Positions 42,151 to 50,256 of a stretch of 64,000 bases of DNA are shown in pieces; position 1 is the first letter of the stretch, and every line of letters begins with the position of its first letter. The position numbers and the translations under genes were made by a program. The notes under the pieces are model-generated. The model saw only the letters and a list, made by a program, of their open reading frames with translations, made no database searches and was not told where the DNA came from. This DNA is from Cellulomonas sp. SG140 (GTDB lineage: Bacteria; Actinomycetota; Actinomycetes; Actinomycetales; Cellulomonadaceae), in contig NZ_JANZLA010000006.1 in the NCBI RefSeq assembly GCF_025770785.1, positions 1-64,000 on the forward strand, read 5' to 3'.

Positions 42151-42172
42151 CCGTCCGGACCGTCCGTCGGCC

Positions 42173-42178
42173 TATCCT
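42173..42178 (+). promoter_or_regulatory. -10 hexamer TATCCT, leaderless-type
   Basis: TATCCT ends seven bases before GTG 42186 of the aminotransferase; no Shine-Dalgarno is apparent. Confidence 0.5.
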
Positions 42179-42185
42179 CGCGGGC

Positions 42186-43409
42186 GTGCACCCGCTGCCG
42201 CCCCGCTGGCGTTCCGTCGCCGCCGCCACCGGCCTGCTGGACCCGTCCGGGACCGTCCGCTCGACGGTGTTCGCGGAGATGTCGGCGCTGGCCGCACGCA
42301 CCGGCGCGATCAACCTGGGTCAGGGCTTCCCGGACGTCGACGGACCGGCCTCCGTGGCGCGGGCTGCCGCGGAGGCGATCGCGGCCGGTGCCAACCAGTA
42401 CCCGCCCGGCACCGGGATCCCGGAGCTGCGCGCCGCCGTGGTGGACCACCAGCGCCGGCACTACGGGCTGCTGCCGGACGTGGACACCGAGGTGCTGGTC
42501 ACCACGGGCGCCACGGAGGCGTTGACGGCGGCGGTGCTCGCCCTGACCGGACCGGGCGACGAGGTGGTGACGCTCGACCCCTTCTACGACTCGTACGCGG
42601 CAGCGATCGCCCTGGCCGGCGCCACGCACGTGACGGTGCCGCTGGTCCCGGGTCCGGACGGCTTCCGGCTCGACGTCGCGGCCCTGGGCGCGGCGGTCAA
42701 CGACCGCACCCGGCTGATCCTGCTGAACACGCCGCACAACCCGACCGGCACGGTGCTGACGCGTGACGAGCTCACGGCGGTGGCCGACGCGGCGGTCCGG
42801 CACGACGTGGTGGTCCTCACCGACGAGGTGTACGAGCACCTGGTGTACGACGGCGCCGTGCACGTCCCCGTCGCCACGCTGCCGGGGATGGCCGAGCGCA
42901 CGCTCACGGTGTCGTCGGCCGGCAAGACGTTGTCGTTCACCGGCTGGAAGATCGGCTGGGTGACGGGTCCGGCGGACCTGGTGACGGCCGTGCGCACCGT
43001 CAAGCAGTTCCTCACGTACGTGTCCGGCGCACCCTTCCAGCCGGCGGTGGCGTTCGCCCTGACCGACCCCGGCGTCGAGGCGTGGGTGCGGGAGCTGGCG
43101 ACGTCGCTGGCACGGCGGCGGGACCTGCTCTGCGACGGCCTGCGCGCCGCCGGGTTCGACGTGGTGGTGCCGCGCGGCACCTACTTCGTGCTGGCGGATG
43201 CCGGACCGCTCGGGTACGACGACGGCACGAGGCTGTGCCGGGAGCTGCCCGCCCTGACGGGAGTGGTGGCCGTGCCGGTCGGCGCGTTCACCCACGCCGG
43301 GTCGGCCACCGAGCGCCAGCTGCGCTCCTGGGTGCGGTTCACCTACGTCAAACGGACCGAGGTGCTCGAGCAGGCTGCCGGGCGGCTCGCACGGCTCGCG
43401 CGGGGCTGA
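42186..43409 (+). CDS. PLP-dependent aminotransferase (class I/II, DapC-like)
   Basis: 407 residues from GTG 42186. The substrate segment INLGQGFPDVDGP, the cofactor strand TTGATEALTAAVLAL, NTPHNPTGTVL and TDEVYEHLVYDG are all present. The PLP lysine is in SSAGKTLSFTGWKIGW. It resembles actinobacterial N-succinyldiaminopimelate aminotransferases (DapC) and cysteine-S-conjugate lyases; the two cannot be separated by eye. It converges on the MFS gene with a three-base gap. Confidence 0.92.
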   Translation: MHPLPPRWRSVAAATGLLDPSGTVRSTVFAEMSALAARTGAINLGQGFPDVDGPASVARAAAEAIAAGANQYPPGTGIPELRAAVVDHQRRHYGLLPDVDTEVLVTTGATEALTAAVLALTGPGDEVVTLDPFYDSYAAAIALAGATHVTVPLVPGPDGFRLDVAALGAAVNDRTRLILLNTPHNPTGTVLTRDELTAVADAAVRHDVVVLTDEVYEHLVYDGAVHVPVATLPGMAERTLTVSSAGKTLSFTGWKIGWVTGPADLVTAVRTVKQFLTYVSGAPFQPAVAFALTDPGVEAWVRELATSLARRRDLLCDGLRAAGFDVVVPRGTYFVLADAGPLGYDDGTRLCRELPALTGVVAVPVGAFTHAGSATERQLRSWVRFTYVKRTEVLEQAAGRLARLARG

Positions 43410-43412
43410 CGG

Positions 43413-44759
43413 TCAGCCGGGGACGACGGTCCAGGCCGACCCGCGCCGGTACGCCGGCGTCGCGATGGCCAGCACCAGCACCCCGAGCACCGCGGCGCTC
43501 GCCATCACCAGCGCCATCGCGCGGGCGTCTCCTCCCAGCAGGCCGGACAAGGGGCTGACCAGGCCGCCCCCGGCGGCCTGCACGGCACCGAGCACCGCCG
43601 CGGCCGTGCCGGCCATGCGCCCGTAACGCGTCAGCGCCAGAGCAGAGGCGTTGGGTGGGGCGAGGTTGATCATCGACAGCGCGAGAGCCTGCACCACGAG
43701 CAGGCCCCAGAGCCCACCAGCCCCGGTGACCGCGAGCCCCAGCAGCACCAGGGTGAGGCCGGCGAGCACCGGCTGGGCCACCCGCAGGATCCGGATCGGC
43801 GCCACCCGGCGCACCAGGGCCGCGTTCACCTGCGCACCGCCCACGAGCCCCAGGCCGTTGACCGCGAACATCAGCGCGAACTGCTGGTTGCTCAGCCCGA
43901 ACCCGACCCGGTACACGAACGGCGACGCCACCACGTAGCTCATCAGCACGGCTGAGGTCAGCCCCGGGATCAGCGCCAGGCCGACGAACTCCCGGTCCCG
44001 CACCAGCCGGCCGTACCCGGCGACCGCCACCCGCACGCCGCCGGACCGCCGCACGCTCGGCGGCAGCGTCTCGGGCAGCCGCCACCACACCGCCACCCAG
44101 AGCACCACCCCGAACACGGCCAGCGCCACGAACACCGAGCGCCAGCCCCACTGCCCGGCGATGAACCCGCCGACCGACGGCGCGAACAGCGGGGCCACGC
44201 CGATCACCAGCATCAGGCGGGAGATCAGCCGGGAGGCGTCGGCACCGACGAACCTGTCCCGGATGAACGCCATGGCCACCACGGTCGCCGCGGCGTTGAA
44301 GAAGCCCTGGACCGCGCGCAGACCGACGAGCACGCCGATCAGCGGCGCGACCGCGCAGGTCAGCGAGGTGAGCACGTGCAGCGCGACACCGACCAGCGCC
44401 GGGCGGCGGCGCCCGAACCGGTCGGACAGCGGGCCGATCACCAGCTGCCCCACGGCGCCGCCGAGCATCATCGCCGTCATGGTCAGCTGGGCGCCGGCGG
44501 CGGTGGTGTGCAAATCGCGCGCGACGTCCGGCAACGACGGCAGGTACATGTCCGTCGAGATGGCCGGCAGCGCGGTCATGAAGCCGAGCATCAGCACGTA
44601 GCGCGCGTCCGGACGGTAGACCGGCGCTGCGGGCGTGACAGCGTGCTCGGGCGGTGCGACCGTCCCGCCACCGGTGTCCGCCTCCGCCGCCGGCGCGTCC
44701 GCCGGTCGCGGCGCCGGCGGCCCGGACGGCCGTGCGGGGTTCGGGCGCGTCGAGCTCAT
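43413..44759 (-). CDS. MFS drug exporter, Bcr/CflA type
   Basis: 448 residues. A 45-residue Pro/Ala-rich cytoplasmic leader precedes twelve predicted helices. The first loop motif (LSDRFGRRRPALVG) and STDMYLPSLPDVA are typical of the Bcr/CflA DHA1 subfamily, which exports chloramphenicol-like drugs, bicyclomycin or sulfonamides. ATG 44757-44759 is divergent from the SRAP gene. The real substrate is unknown. Confidence 0.93.
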   Translation of the reverse strand: MSSTRPNPARPSGPPAPRPADAPAAEADTGGGTVAPPEHAVTPAAPVYRPDARYVLMLGFMTALPAISTDMYLPSLPDVARDLHTTAAGAQLTMTAMMLGGAVGQLVIGPLSDRFGRRRPALVGVALHVLTSLTCAVAPLIGVLVGLRAVQGFFNAAATVVAMAFIRDRFVGADASRLISRLMLVIGVAPLFAPSVGGFIAGQWGWRSVFVALAVFGVVLWVAVWWRLPETLPPSVRRSGGVRVAVAGYGRLVRDREFVGLALIPGLTSAVLMSYVVASPFVYRVGFGLSNQQFALMFAVNGLGLVGGAQVNAALVRRVAPIRILRVAQPVLAGLTLVLLGLAVTGAGGLWGLLVVQALALSMINLAPPNASALALTRYGRMAGTAAAVLGAVQAAGGGLVSPLSGLLGGDARAMALVMASAAVLGVLVLAIATPAYRRGSAWTVVPG

Positions 44760-44794
44760 GGGCCCCCATCGTCACACGCATCCGACGGCCGCCG

Positions 44795-44806
44795 CGAATC
44801 GATTCG
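44795..44806. promoter_or_regulatory. Palindrome between the exporter and SRAP genes
   Basis: CGAATCGATTCG is a perfect 12-bp palindrome in the 106-base divergent gap. It differs from the actinobacterial LexA box in core spacing (CGAA to TTCG four bases apart instead of six). The binding factor is unknown. Confidence 0.4.
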
Positions 44807-44865
44807 ATCGGCGCGTCCCGGGGCACGGCGCGCCCGTGTGGGAGGCGGGTGGCAGGGTGGGCGGC

Positions 44866-45654
44866 GTGTGCGGACGGTATGCGTCGTTCCGGGAGGACCA
44901 GGCGATCGAGGACGAGTTCGCCATCGCCACGGTGGCCGACGACGCACGGTTGCTCCCGCCGTCGTGGAACGTCGCACCGACCGACGGCGTCCGCGTGGTG
45001 GTGGAGCGGGCCGACCGCGACACCGGCGAGGTGACCCGCCAGCTCCGGGTGGCGCACTGGGGACTCGTGCCGTCGTGGGCCAAGGACCCGTCGATCGGCA
45101 ACCGGATGATCAACGCCCGACGCGAGTCGTTGGCCGACAAGCCGGCGTTCGTGCGACCCTTCGGGCTGCGCCGGGCCATCCTGCCGGCCGACGGCTACTT
45201 CGAGTGGCAGGCGCTCCCGCCGGTGCCGGGGCAGCCGAAGGCCCGCCGGCGCAAGCAGCCGTTCTACCTGCACCCGGCCGACGGCGGCGTGCTGGCGCTC
45301 GCCGGTCTCTACGAGTTCTGGAAGGACCCGTCCAAGGCCGACGACGACCCGTCCCGGTGGCTCGTCAGCGTCACGATCGTCACCCGTCCCGCGGACCCCC
45401 GCTTCGCGGCGATCCACGACCGGCAGCCGCTGCTGCTGCGACCCGAGGACTGGGACGCCTGGCTCGACCCCGCGGTGGACGGTGAGGCGGCACGCCCCCT
45501 GCTCGATGCCCCGGGGCCGGAGCTGGTGGCCACCCCGGTGTCGACGGCGGTCAACGCGGTCCAGAACAACGGGCCGGAGCTGGTGCAGCCGGTGGACCCG
45601 GACTCCGACCCGGCCGGGGACGTCGACGACAGCCAGGTGCGGGACTCCGCCTGA
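44866..45654 (+). CDS. SRAP/HMCES-type abasic-site protease (YedK family)
   Basis: 262 residues. GTG 44866 is forced by the catalytic Cys2 (after Met removal) in CGRYAS. Other conserved residues are Asn83 (RMINARRES), Glu113 (GYFEWQ) and His184 (AAIHDRQP). In this family Cys2 crosslinks to abasic sites in single-stranded DNA, protecting them from cleavage. The C-terminal about 30 residues are acidic (DSDPAGDVDD) and probably disordered. Confidence 0.95.
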   Translation: MCGRYASFREDQAIEDEFAIATVADDARLLPPSWNVAPTDGVRVVVERADRDTGEVTRQLRVAHWGLVPSWAKDPSIGNRMINARRESLADKPAFVRPFGLRRAILPADGYFEWQALPPVPGQPKARRRKQPFYLHPADGGVLALAGLYEFWKDPSKADDDPSRWLVSVTIVTRPADPRFAAIHDRQPLLLRPEDWDAWLDPAVDGEAARPLLDAPGPELVATPVSTAVNAVQNNGPELVQPVDPDSDPAGDVDDSQVRDSA

Positions 45655-45680
45655 CGCCTGACTGCGCCCCGACGCTGCCG

Positions 45681-47693
45681 TCAGGCCCGCCCCAGCGCCA
45701 CCGGTTCGACCGTCCCCAGCCCCTCGACGTCGCGTGGCGGCAGCGCGGTCAGGACGTACCGGGGGTCGTCGGCCAGCAGCGCCGCCGTGGTCGCGTCGAC
45801 CCACACGCTGCTCGGATCCGTGATGTCCGTCAGCCGGGCGGCCAGGTTGACCGAGGCGCCGAACACGTCGCCGAACCGGGACAGCACCCGGCCCCACACC
45901 ATCCCGACGCGCACCGGGGTCACGCCGCGCGCACCCTGCGTCAGGTCGTCGGGAACGGCGCCCGCGCCGTCGCCGAACCGCGCCGCGAGGCCGAGCGCGA
46001 CCTCCGCACCCGTCACGACGTCGTCGGCGACGAACAGCACGGCGTCCCCGATCGTCTTGACCACGCGTCCGCCGGCCGCCGCGACGACGTCCCGCGCGGC
46101 CGCCTCGAAGCGCTGCACGAAGGCCGACAGGTCGGTCGACCCGAGCCCCGCGGTGCGCCGCGTGAACTGCACCATGTCGGCAAAGCCGACCGCGCGCGCC
46201 AGCGGCAGGTCGGACGGGCCCGTGCCGACCTGCCGCGCCTGCCCCAGCTCGGCCCCGAAGCGCCCGCCGATCGTCGCCAGCTGGCGACGGAACGCCAGCA
46301 CCAGCTCCTGCTCGAGGACGGGGGCGATGGCGGCGAGCCGGTCGAGCACCAGCAGGCGTGCGCTCGCGTCGTCGAGCCGGTACCGGGTCGCTGCGTCCTC
46401 GACCAGGGCCTCCACCTGCCACAGGGCGAGGCGGTCGGTGGTATGCCCCAGGCCGCGCACGAGGGTGCGGACGGTCGACAGCTGCAGACCCTCGCGCCGC
46501 ACCAGGTCGACGAGGGCCCGCACCGCCTCGGCGTCGCGCTCGGTGTACGCCCGCTCGTCCGGTTCGGCGGCCGCCAGCCCGAAGGTGCGCCAGAACGTGC
46601 GGACGGACTCCTCGTCCACGCCGGCGCGCAGCGCGAGGTCACCGGCGGTCAACGTGCGCGGACCGCCGAGCAGCACCTCGTCCAGCTTGGCGACCGTCGA
46701 GTCGGCAGGAGCGGGCTCGGCCGCCACCCCGGTCGCACCGGCGGTCCGGTCGCCAGGCCCGTCCGCGACGGTCGCGGCGGGGCTCGCGGCAACCCGGCCC
46801 ACCTGTCCGCGCACGTGCAGCACGTCGCCGGCTGCCACCACGTGCTCGCCGTCCGGCCCGCCGACCACCAGGGCGCCGGTCGCGTCCAGCCGCAGCGCCG
46901 CCCCGTCGAGAACGCCGCCGCCCGGAAGCTCCACGTGCACGCGCCGGCCGAGCGTCTCGCACACGGCCGCGACCTCCGCCGCGACACCGGCGAGCGCGGC
47001 GTCCCCGTCCGCCGCCGCCCACCGGTCCACCACCTCGAGCACCGCGCTGACGACCGCGGTCAGCACGGTCTCCCGGTCGGTGTGCTGGGCGCCCGCCAGG
47101 GCGAGCGACGTCGCACTCTCCACGGGCAGCTCCGGGACCGTCTGGGAGACGTTGACGCCGATGCCGATCAGCACGGCCGCACCGGCACCGTCCGTCGCCC
47201 CGCCGGCCGTCGAGCCGCCGGGCAGCGCCACCACCTCCGTGAGGATGCCGCCGACCTTGCGGGCGGTCCCCCACCCGCCGAGCTCCGGGACGTGACCGTC
47301 CAGGTCCACCAGCACGTCGTTGGGCCACTTGAGCACCGCCGGCACGCCGGCGGTCGCCCGGAGGGCCGTCACGGCACCGAGCCCGGCCAGCAGCGGCAAC
47401 CAGCCCCACCGCTCCGGCGGCACCCCGGGCCGGAGCACGAGGGTGGCGGTCAGCGCCGCCCGCGCGGGGGTGACCCAGCTGCGTCCCGCTCGCCCGCGGC
47501 CGGCCACCTGCTGGTCCGCCACCAGGAGCGAGCGGTCCGGCCACGACTCGGGGTCGACCCGCAGCTCGTCGGCCACGGCGCTGCTGGTCGACCCGACCGC
47601 GTCCACCACCTCGACCTTCGCCAGCGGTCCCCCTGGCGTGAGCAGCAGCTCACGGAGCTCACCCCGGCGCAGCGGGGGACGGTCGGCGGTCAC
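45681..47693 (-). CDS. Fusion: biotin protein ligase (BirA) + class III adenylate cyclase
   Basis: 670 residues in one uninterrupted frame. Residues about 28-300 are a group I BirA without the HTH domain: GRGRAGR (65-71), KWPND (122-126), KVGGILTE (146-153) and a C-terminal SH3-like part (about 245-300). A Pro/Ala/Thr linker (300-335) leads to a helical MerR-like regulatory segment (336-490, [18 protein letters not shown]) like that of Rv1264-type cyclases. Then comes the cyclase domain with metal Asp506 and Asp550, adenine-selecting Lys546 and Asp609, and Asn616/Arg620. All six catalytic positions are intact. In Streptomyces the two are separate neighbouring genes, so the fusion is derived. 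Start choice (GTG 47693, or 47726) is uncertain. Confidence 0.93.
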   Translation of the reverse strand: MTADRPPLRRGELRELLLTPGGPLAKVEVVDAVGSTSSAVADELRVDPESWPDRSLLVADQQVAGRGRAGRSWVTPARAALTATLVLRPGVPPERWGWLPLLAGLGAVTALRATAGVPAVLKWPNDVLVDLDGHVPELGGWGTARKVGGILTEVVALPGGSTAGGATDGAGAAVLIGIGVNVSQTVPELPVESATSLALAGAQHTDRETVLTAVVSAVLEVVDRWAAADGDAALAGVAAEVAAVCETLGRRVHVELPGGGVLDGAALRLDATGALVVGGPDGEHVVAAGDVLHVRGQVGRVAASPAATVADGPGDRTAGATGVAAEPAPADSTVAKLDEVLLGGPRTLTAGDLALRAGVDEESVRTFWRTFGLAAAEPDERAYTERDAEAVRALVDLVRREGLQLSTVRTLVRGLGHTTDRLALWQVEALVEDAATRYRLDDASARLLVLDRLAAIAPVLEQELVLAFRRQLATIGGRFGAELGQARQVGTGPSDLPLARAVGFADMVQFTRRTAGLGSTDLSAFVQRFEAAARDVVAAAGGRVVKTIGDAVLFVADDVVTGAEVALGLAARFGDGAGAVPDDLTQGARGVTPVRVGMVWGRVLSRFGDVFGASVNLAARLTDITDPSSVWVDATTAALLADDPRYVLTALPPRDVEGLGTVEPVALGRA

Positions 47694-47713
47694 CCGGCCA
47701 TCATCGTGCAGTT

Positions 47714-47726
47714 GTGGGGTCCCCAC
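47714..47726. promoter_or_regulatory. Palindrome between the BirA-cyclase gene and carboxylase beta
   Basis: GTGGGGTCCCCAC is a perfect palindrome (six-base arms around T) in the 103-base divergent region. It could be a shared operator; no match to BirA or BioQ boxes is evident. Confidence 0.45.
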
Positions 47727-47783
47727 GAGGTGCCGCGACGAACGCCGTGACGCGCCTGCACGGCACCGCGGGGACGCGACAAC

Positions 47784-47789
47784 TAGCCT
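47784..47789 (+). promoter_or_regulatory. -10 hexamer TAGCCT, leaderless-type
   Basis: TAGCCT ends seven bases before GTG 47797 of the carboxylase beta gene, with no Shine-Dalgarno in between. Confidence 0.5.
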
Positions 47790-47796
47790 TCGTCGG

Positions 47797-49446
47797 GTGA
47801 CTCAGACCGACCCCTCCGGCGCCCCACCGGCCGACCCGTCCTCGCAGGCGGACGCGCCCGATGCCGCCGCCGAGGCCTCCGGCACCGCCGCGAAGCTCGC
47901 CGACCTCGCCGCGCGTCAGCAGACCGCGATCGACGAGGCCGAGCGCACCGCCGCCGAGAAGCAGCATGCCCGCGGCAAGAAGACCGCCCGCGAGCGCATC
48001 GAGGCGCTCCTCGACCCGGGCACGTTCACCGAGATCGACGCCTTCGTCCGGCACCGGTCCACCAACTTCGGCCTGGACCGCAAGCGGGTGCCGGGCGACG
48101 GCGTGGTGGTGGGGCACGGCACGGTGGACGGCCGCGAGGTGTGCGTCTACTCGCAGGACTTCACCGTGTTCGGCGGCAGCCTCGGCGAGGTGCACGGCCA
48201 GAAGATCACCAAGGTGATGGACCTCGCCCTGCGTACCGGCGTCCCGCTGGTCGGCATCCTCGACGGCGGCGGCGCCCGCATCCAGGAGGGCGTCGCGGGC
48301 CTCACCCAGTTCGCCGAGATCTTCCGCCGCAACGTGGCGGCCTCCGGCGTGATCCCGCAGATCAGCCTGATCCTCGGCCCGTCGGCCGGCGGCGCGGTGT
48401 ACTCCCCCGCGCTGACCGACTTCATCGTCATGGCGGACGGCACGTCGAACATGTTCATCACCGGTCCGGACGTGATCCGCGCCGTCACCGGCGAGGACGT
48501 CGGCTTCGAGGAGCTGGGTGGCGCGACCACGCACAACACCCGCTCGGGCGTGGCGCACTACCTCGCCTCCGACGAGGACGACGCGATCGACTACGTCCGC
48601 GCCCTGCTGTCCTACCTGCCGCCGAACAACCTGACCGACCCGCCGTCGTTCGCCCACGAGGCCGACCTCGAGCCGACCGACGAGGACCTGGCCCTCGACT
48701 CCCTGGTCCCGGACTCCGACTCCCAGCCGTACGACATGCGGACGGTCGTCGAGGCGGTGCTCGACGCCGGCGAGCTGCTCGAGGTCCAGTCGCTGTACGC
48801 CCCCAACGTGCTGATCGGGTTCGGGCACGTCGAGGGTCAGCCGGTCGGCATCGTCGCCAACCAGCCGATGTCGATGGCGGGCACCCTCGACATCAACGCC
48901 GCCGAGAAGGCCGCCCGGTTCGTGCGGACGTGCGACGCGTTCAACGTCCCGGTGCTGACGTTCGTCGACGTCCCGGGCTTCCTGCCGGGCACCGACCAGG
49001 AGTGGAACGGCATCATCCGCCGCGGCGCGAAGCTGATCTTCGCCTACGCCGAGGCGACGGTCCCGCTGGTCACCGTCATCACCCGCAAGGCGTACGGCGG
49101 CGCCTACATCGTCATGGGCTCCAAGCAGCTGGGCGCCGACGTGAACCTCGCCTGGCCCACGGCGCAGATCGCCGTGATGGGCGCCAGCGGGGCCGTGAAC
49201 ATCCTGCAGCGCGGGGCCCTCAAGGCCGTCGAGCAGGCCGGCGGCGACGTCGACGCCGAGCGCCGGCGCCTCACCGCCGAGTACGAGGAGGCGATCGTCA
49301 ACCCGTGGGACGCCGCCGACCGCGGCTACGTCGACGCCGTGATCCACCCCTCGGCCACCCGCGCCGAGATCACCAAGGCGCTGCGTCTGCTGCGCACCAA
49401 ACGAGCCACCCTTCCGGCCAAGAAGCACGGGAACATCCCCCTATGA
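47797..49446 (+). CDS. accD: Acyl-CoA carboxylase beta subunit (carboxyltransferase)
   Basis: 549 residues. After a polar N-terminus the crotonase-like N-domain contains [13 protein letters not shown] and [14 protein letters not shown]. The C-domain contains [23 protein letters not shown] and [17 protein letters not shown]. It carboxylates acetyl- or propionyl-CoA using carboxybiotin from the alpha subunit. Its start is leaderless-type. Its stop overlaps the next gene's ATG. Alternatives are pccB or accD5 naming, which depends on substrate. Confidence 0.97.
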   Translation: MTQTDPSGAPPADPSSQADAPDAAAEASGTAAKLADLAARQQTAIDEAERTAAEKQHARGKKTARERIEALLDPGTFTEIDAFVRHRSTNFGLDRKRVPGDGVVVGHGTVDGREVCVYSQDFTVFGGSLGEVHGQKITKVMDLALRTGVPLVGILDGGGARIQEGVAGLTQFAEIFRRNVAASGVIPQISLILGPSAGGAVYSPALTDFIVMADGTSNMFITGPDVIRAVTGEDVGFEELGGATTHNTRSGVAHYLASDEDDAIDYVRALLSYLPPNNLTDPPSFAHEADLEPTDEDLALDSLVPDSDSQPYDMRTVVEAVLDAGELLEVQSLYAPNVLIGFGHVEGQPVGIVANQPMSMAGTLDINAAEKAARFVRTCDAFNVPVLTFVDVPGFLPGTDQEWNGIIRRGAKLIFAYAEATVPLVTVITRKAYGGAYIVMGSKQLGADVNLAWPTAQIAVMGASGAVNILQRGALKAVEQAGGDVDAERRRLTAEYEEAIVNPWDAADRGYVDAVIHPSATRAEITKALRLLRTKRATLPAKKHGNIPL

Positions 49447-49982
49447 GCGAGCACGAGCACGACGAGCACGACCACGACGCCGCGTCCCACGGCAGCGACC
49501 CGCTGCGGGACGTCGACCCGACGGCGCTGCACGCGGTCGTGGACAAGATGGCCGCCGCCCTGCACTCCTACGTCGAGACGGCGGTGGGCGTGCGGGCGGA
49601 GTTCGGCGCGCACGAGGCCGACGAGGACCCGCGGGTGCTCGCCCTCGAGTCGCAGGTCGGGACGCTGAACGCCCAGCTGTACGACCTGCTGCACGAGACG
49701 CTCGGCGTGCACGCCGACCTGACCGGCATGACGTGGGACGACGACGAGCACGACGAGGAGCCGTCCGACCAGGACGTCGACACGTTCCACCTCGGCTTCG
49801 TCGTCGGGCCGCCGACCGGCGCCAGCGACCTGACGCTCGACTCGGTGCTCGACCTGGTCGACGCGGGCGGCTCCGAGCTCGCGCACAAGCTGCAGGACGC
49901 GGGCTTCCAGGTGATCGAGTGGGGCGCGTCCCGGGGTGCGCCGATGAGCTTCGGGGACGACGACGAGGACGACGAGGGGTGA
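49443..49982 (+). CDS. His/Asp-rich protein translationally coupled to carboxylase beta
   Basis: 179 residues from ATG 49443, overlapping the beta stop (ATGA) and in turn overlapping the epsilon GTG. The first 15 residues are a His/Asp/Glu cluster ([18 protein letters not shown]), and the C-terminus is also acidic ([11 protein letters not shown]). The middle is helical ([41 protein letters not shown]) followed by a small beta domain ([12 protein letters not shown]). The His cluster may bind metal. I do not recognise a family. Its place between two carboxylase subunits suggests a partner or assembly role. Confidence 0.85.
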   Translation: MSEHEHDEHDHDAASHGSDPLRDVDPTALHAVVDKMAAALHSYVETAVGVRAEFGAHEADEDPRVLALESQVGTLNAQLYDLLHETLGVHADLTGMTWDDDEHDEEPSDQDVDTFHLGFVVGPPTGASDLTLDSVLDLVDAGGSELAHKLQDAGFQVIEWGASRGAPMSFGDDDEDDEG

Positions 49983-50194
49983 CCGACACGCCTCACGTCC
50001 ACGTGGTCCGCGGGACGCCGGACGACGACGAGCTGGCGGCGCTGGTCGCCGGGCTCGTCGCGACCGCACGGTCCGACGACGCGGCCCACGAGGGCGAGCA
50101 CCCGGCCGCGTGGACGGACCGCCGGCGCACGGTGCGTCCCACTCCCGCGCCGACCCCGGGACCGGCCGCCTGGCGCTGGAGCCTGCACCCCTGA
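49979..50194 (+). CDS. accE: Acyl-CoA carboxylase epsilon subunit
   Basis: 71 residues. GTG 49979 overlaps the previous stop by four bases. The N-terminal strand (HVHVVRGTPDDDELAALVAGL) and the Trp in the end (PAAWRWSLHP) match actinobacterial epsilon subunits, which stabilise the alpha-beta complex and occur next to beta genes. The middle is a Pro/Arg-rich linker. The small size is normal for the family. Confidence 0.88.
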   Translation: MTDTPHVHVVRGTPDDDELAALVAGLVATARSDDAAHEGEHPAAWTDRRRTVRPTPAPTPGPAAWRWSLHP

Positions 50195-50244
50195 CTGCCC
50201 TGCCGGTCGACGGATTCCGCGGGTGCCCGCGCAGGGCCCGTCGG

Positions 50245-50250
50245 TAGGGT
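50245..50250 (+). promoter_or_regulatory. -10 hexamer TAGGGT, leaderless-type
   Basis: TAGGGT ends six bases before GTG 50257 of the DUF885 gene; no Shine-Dalgarno. Confidence 0.5.
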
Positions 50251-50256
50251 CGGCCT

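Noticed and set aside
44795-44806. LexA (SOS) box before the SRAP gene
   Set aside because: The palindrome CGAATCGATTCG has the wrong core and spacing for the actinobacterial SOS box.
44635-44865. Upstream extension of the SRAP reading frame by 77 codons
   Set aside because: The family requires Cys at position 2, which fixes GTG 44866; the extension runs over the exporter's 5' end.
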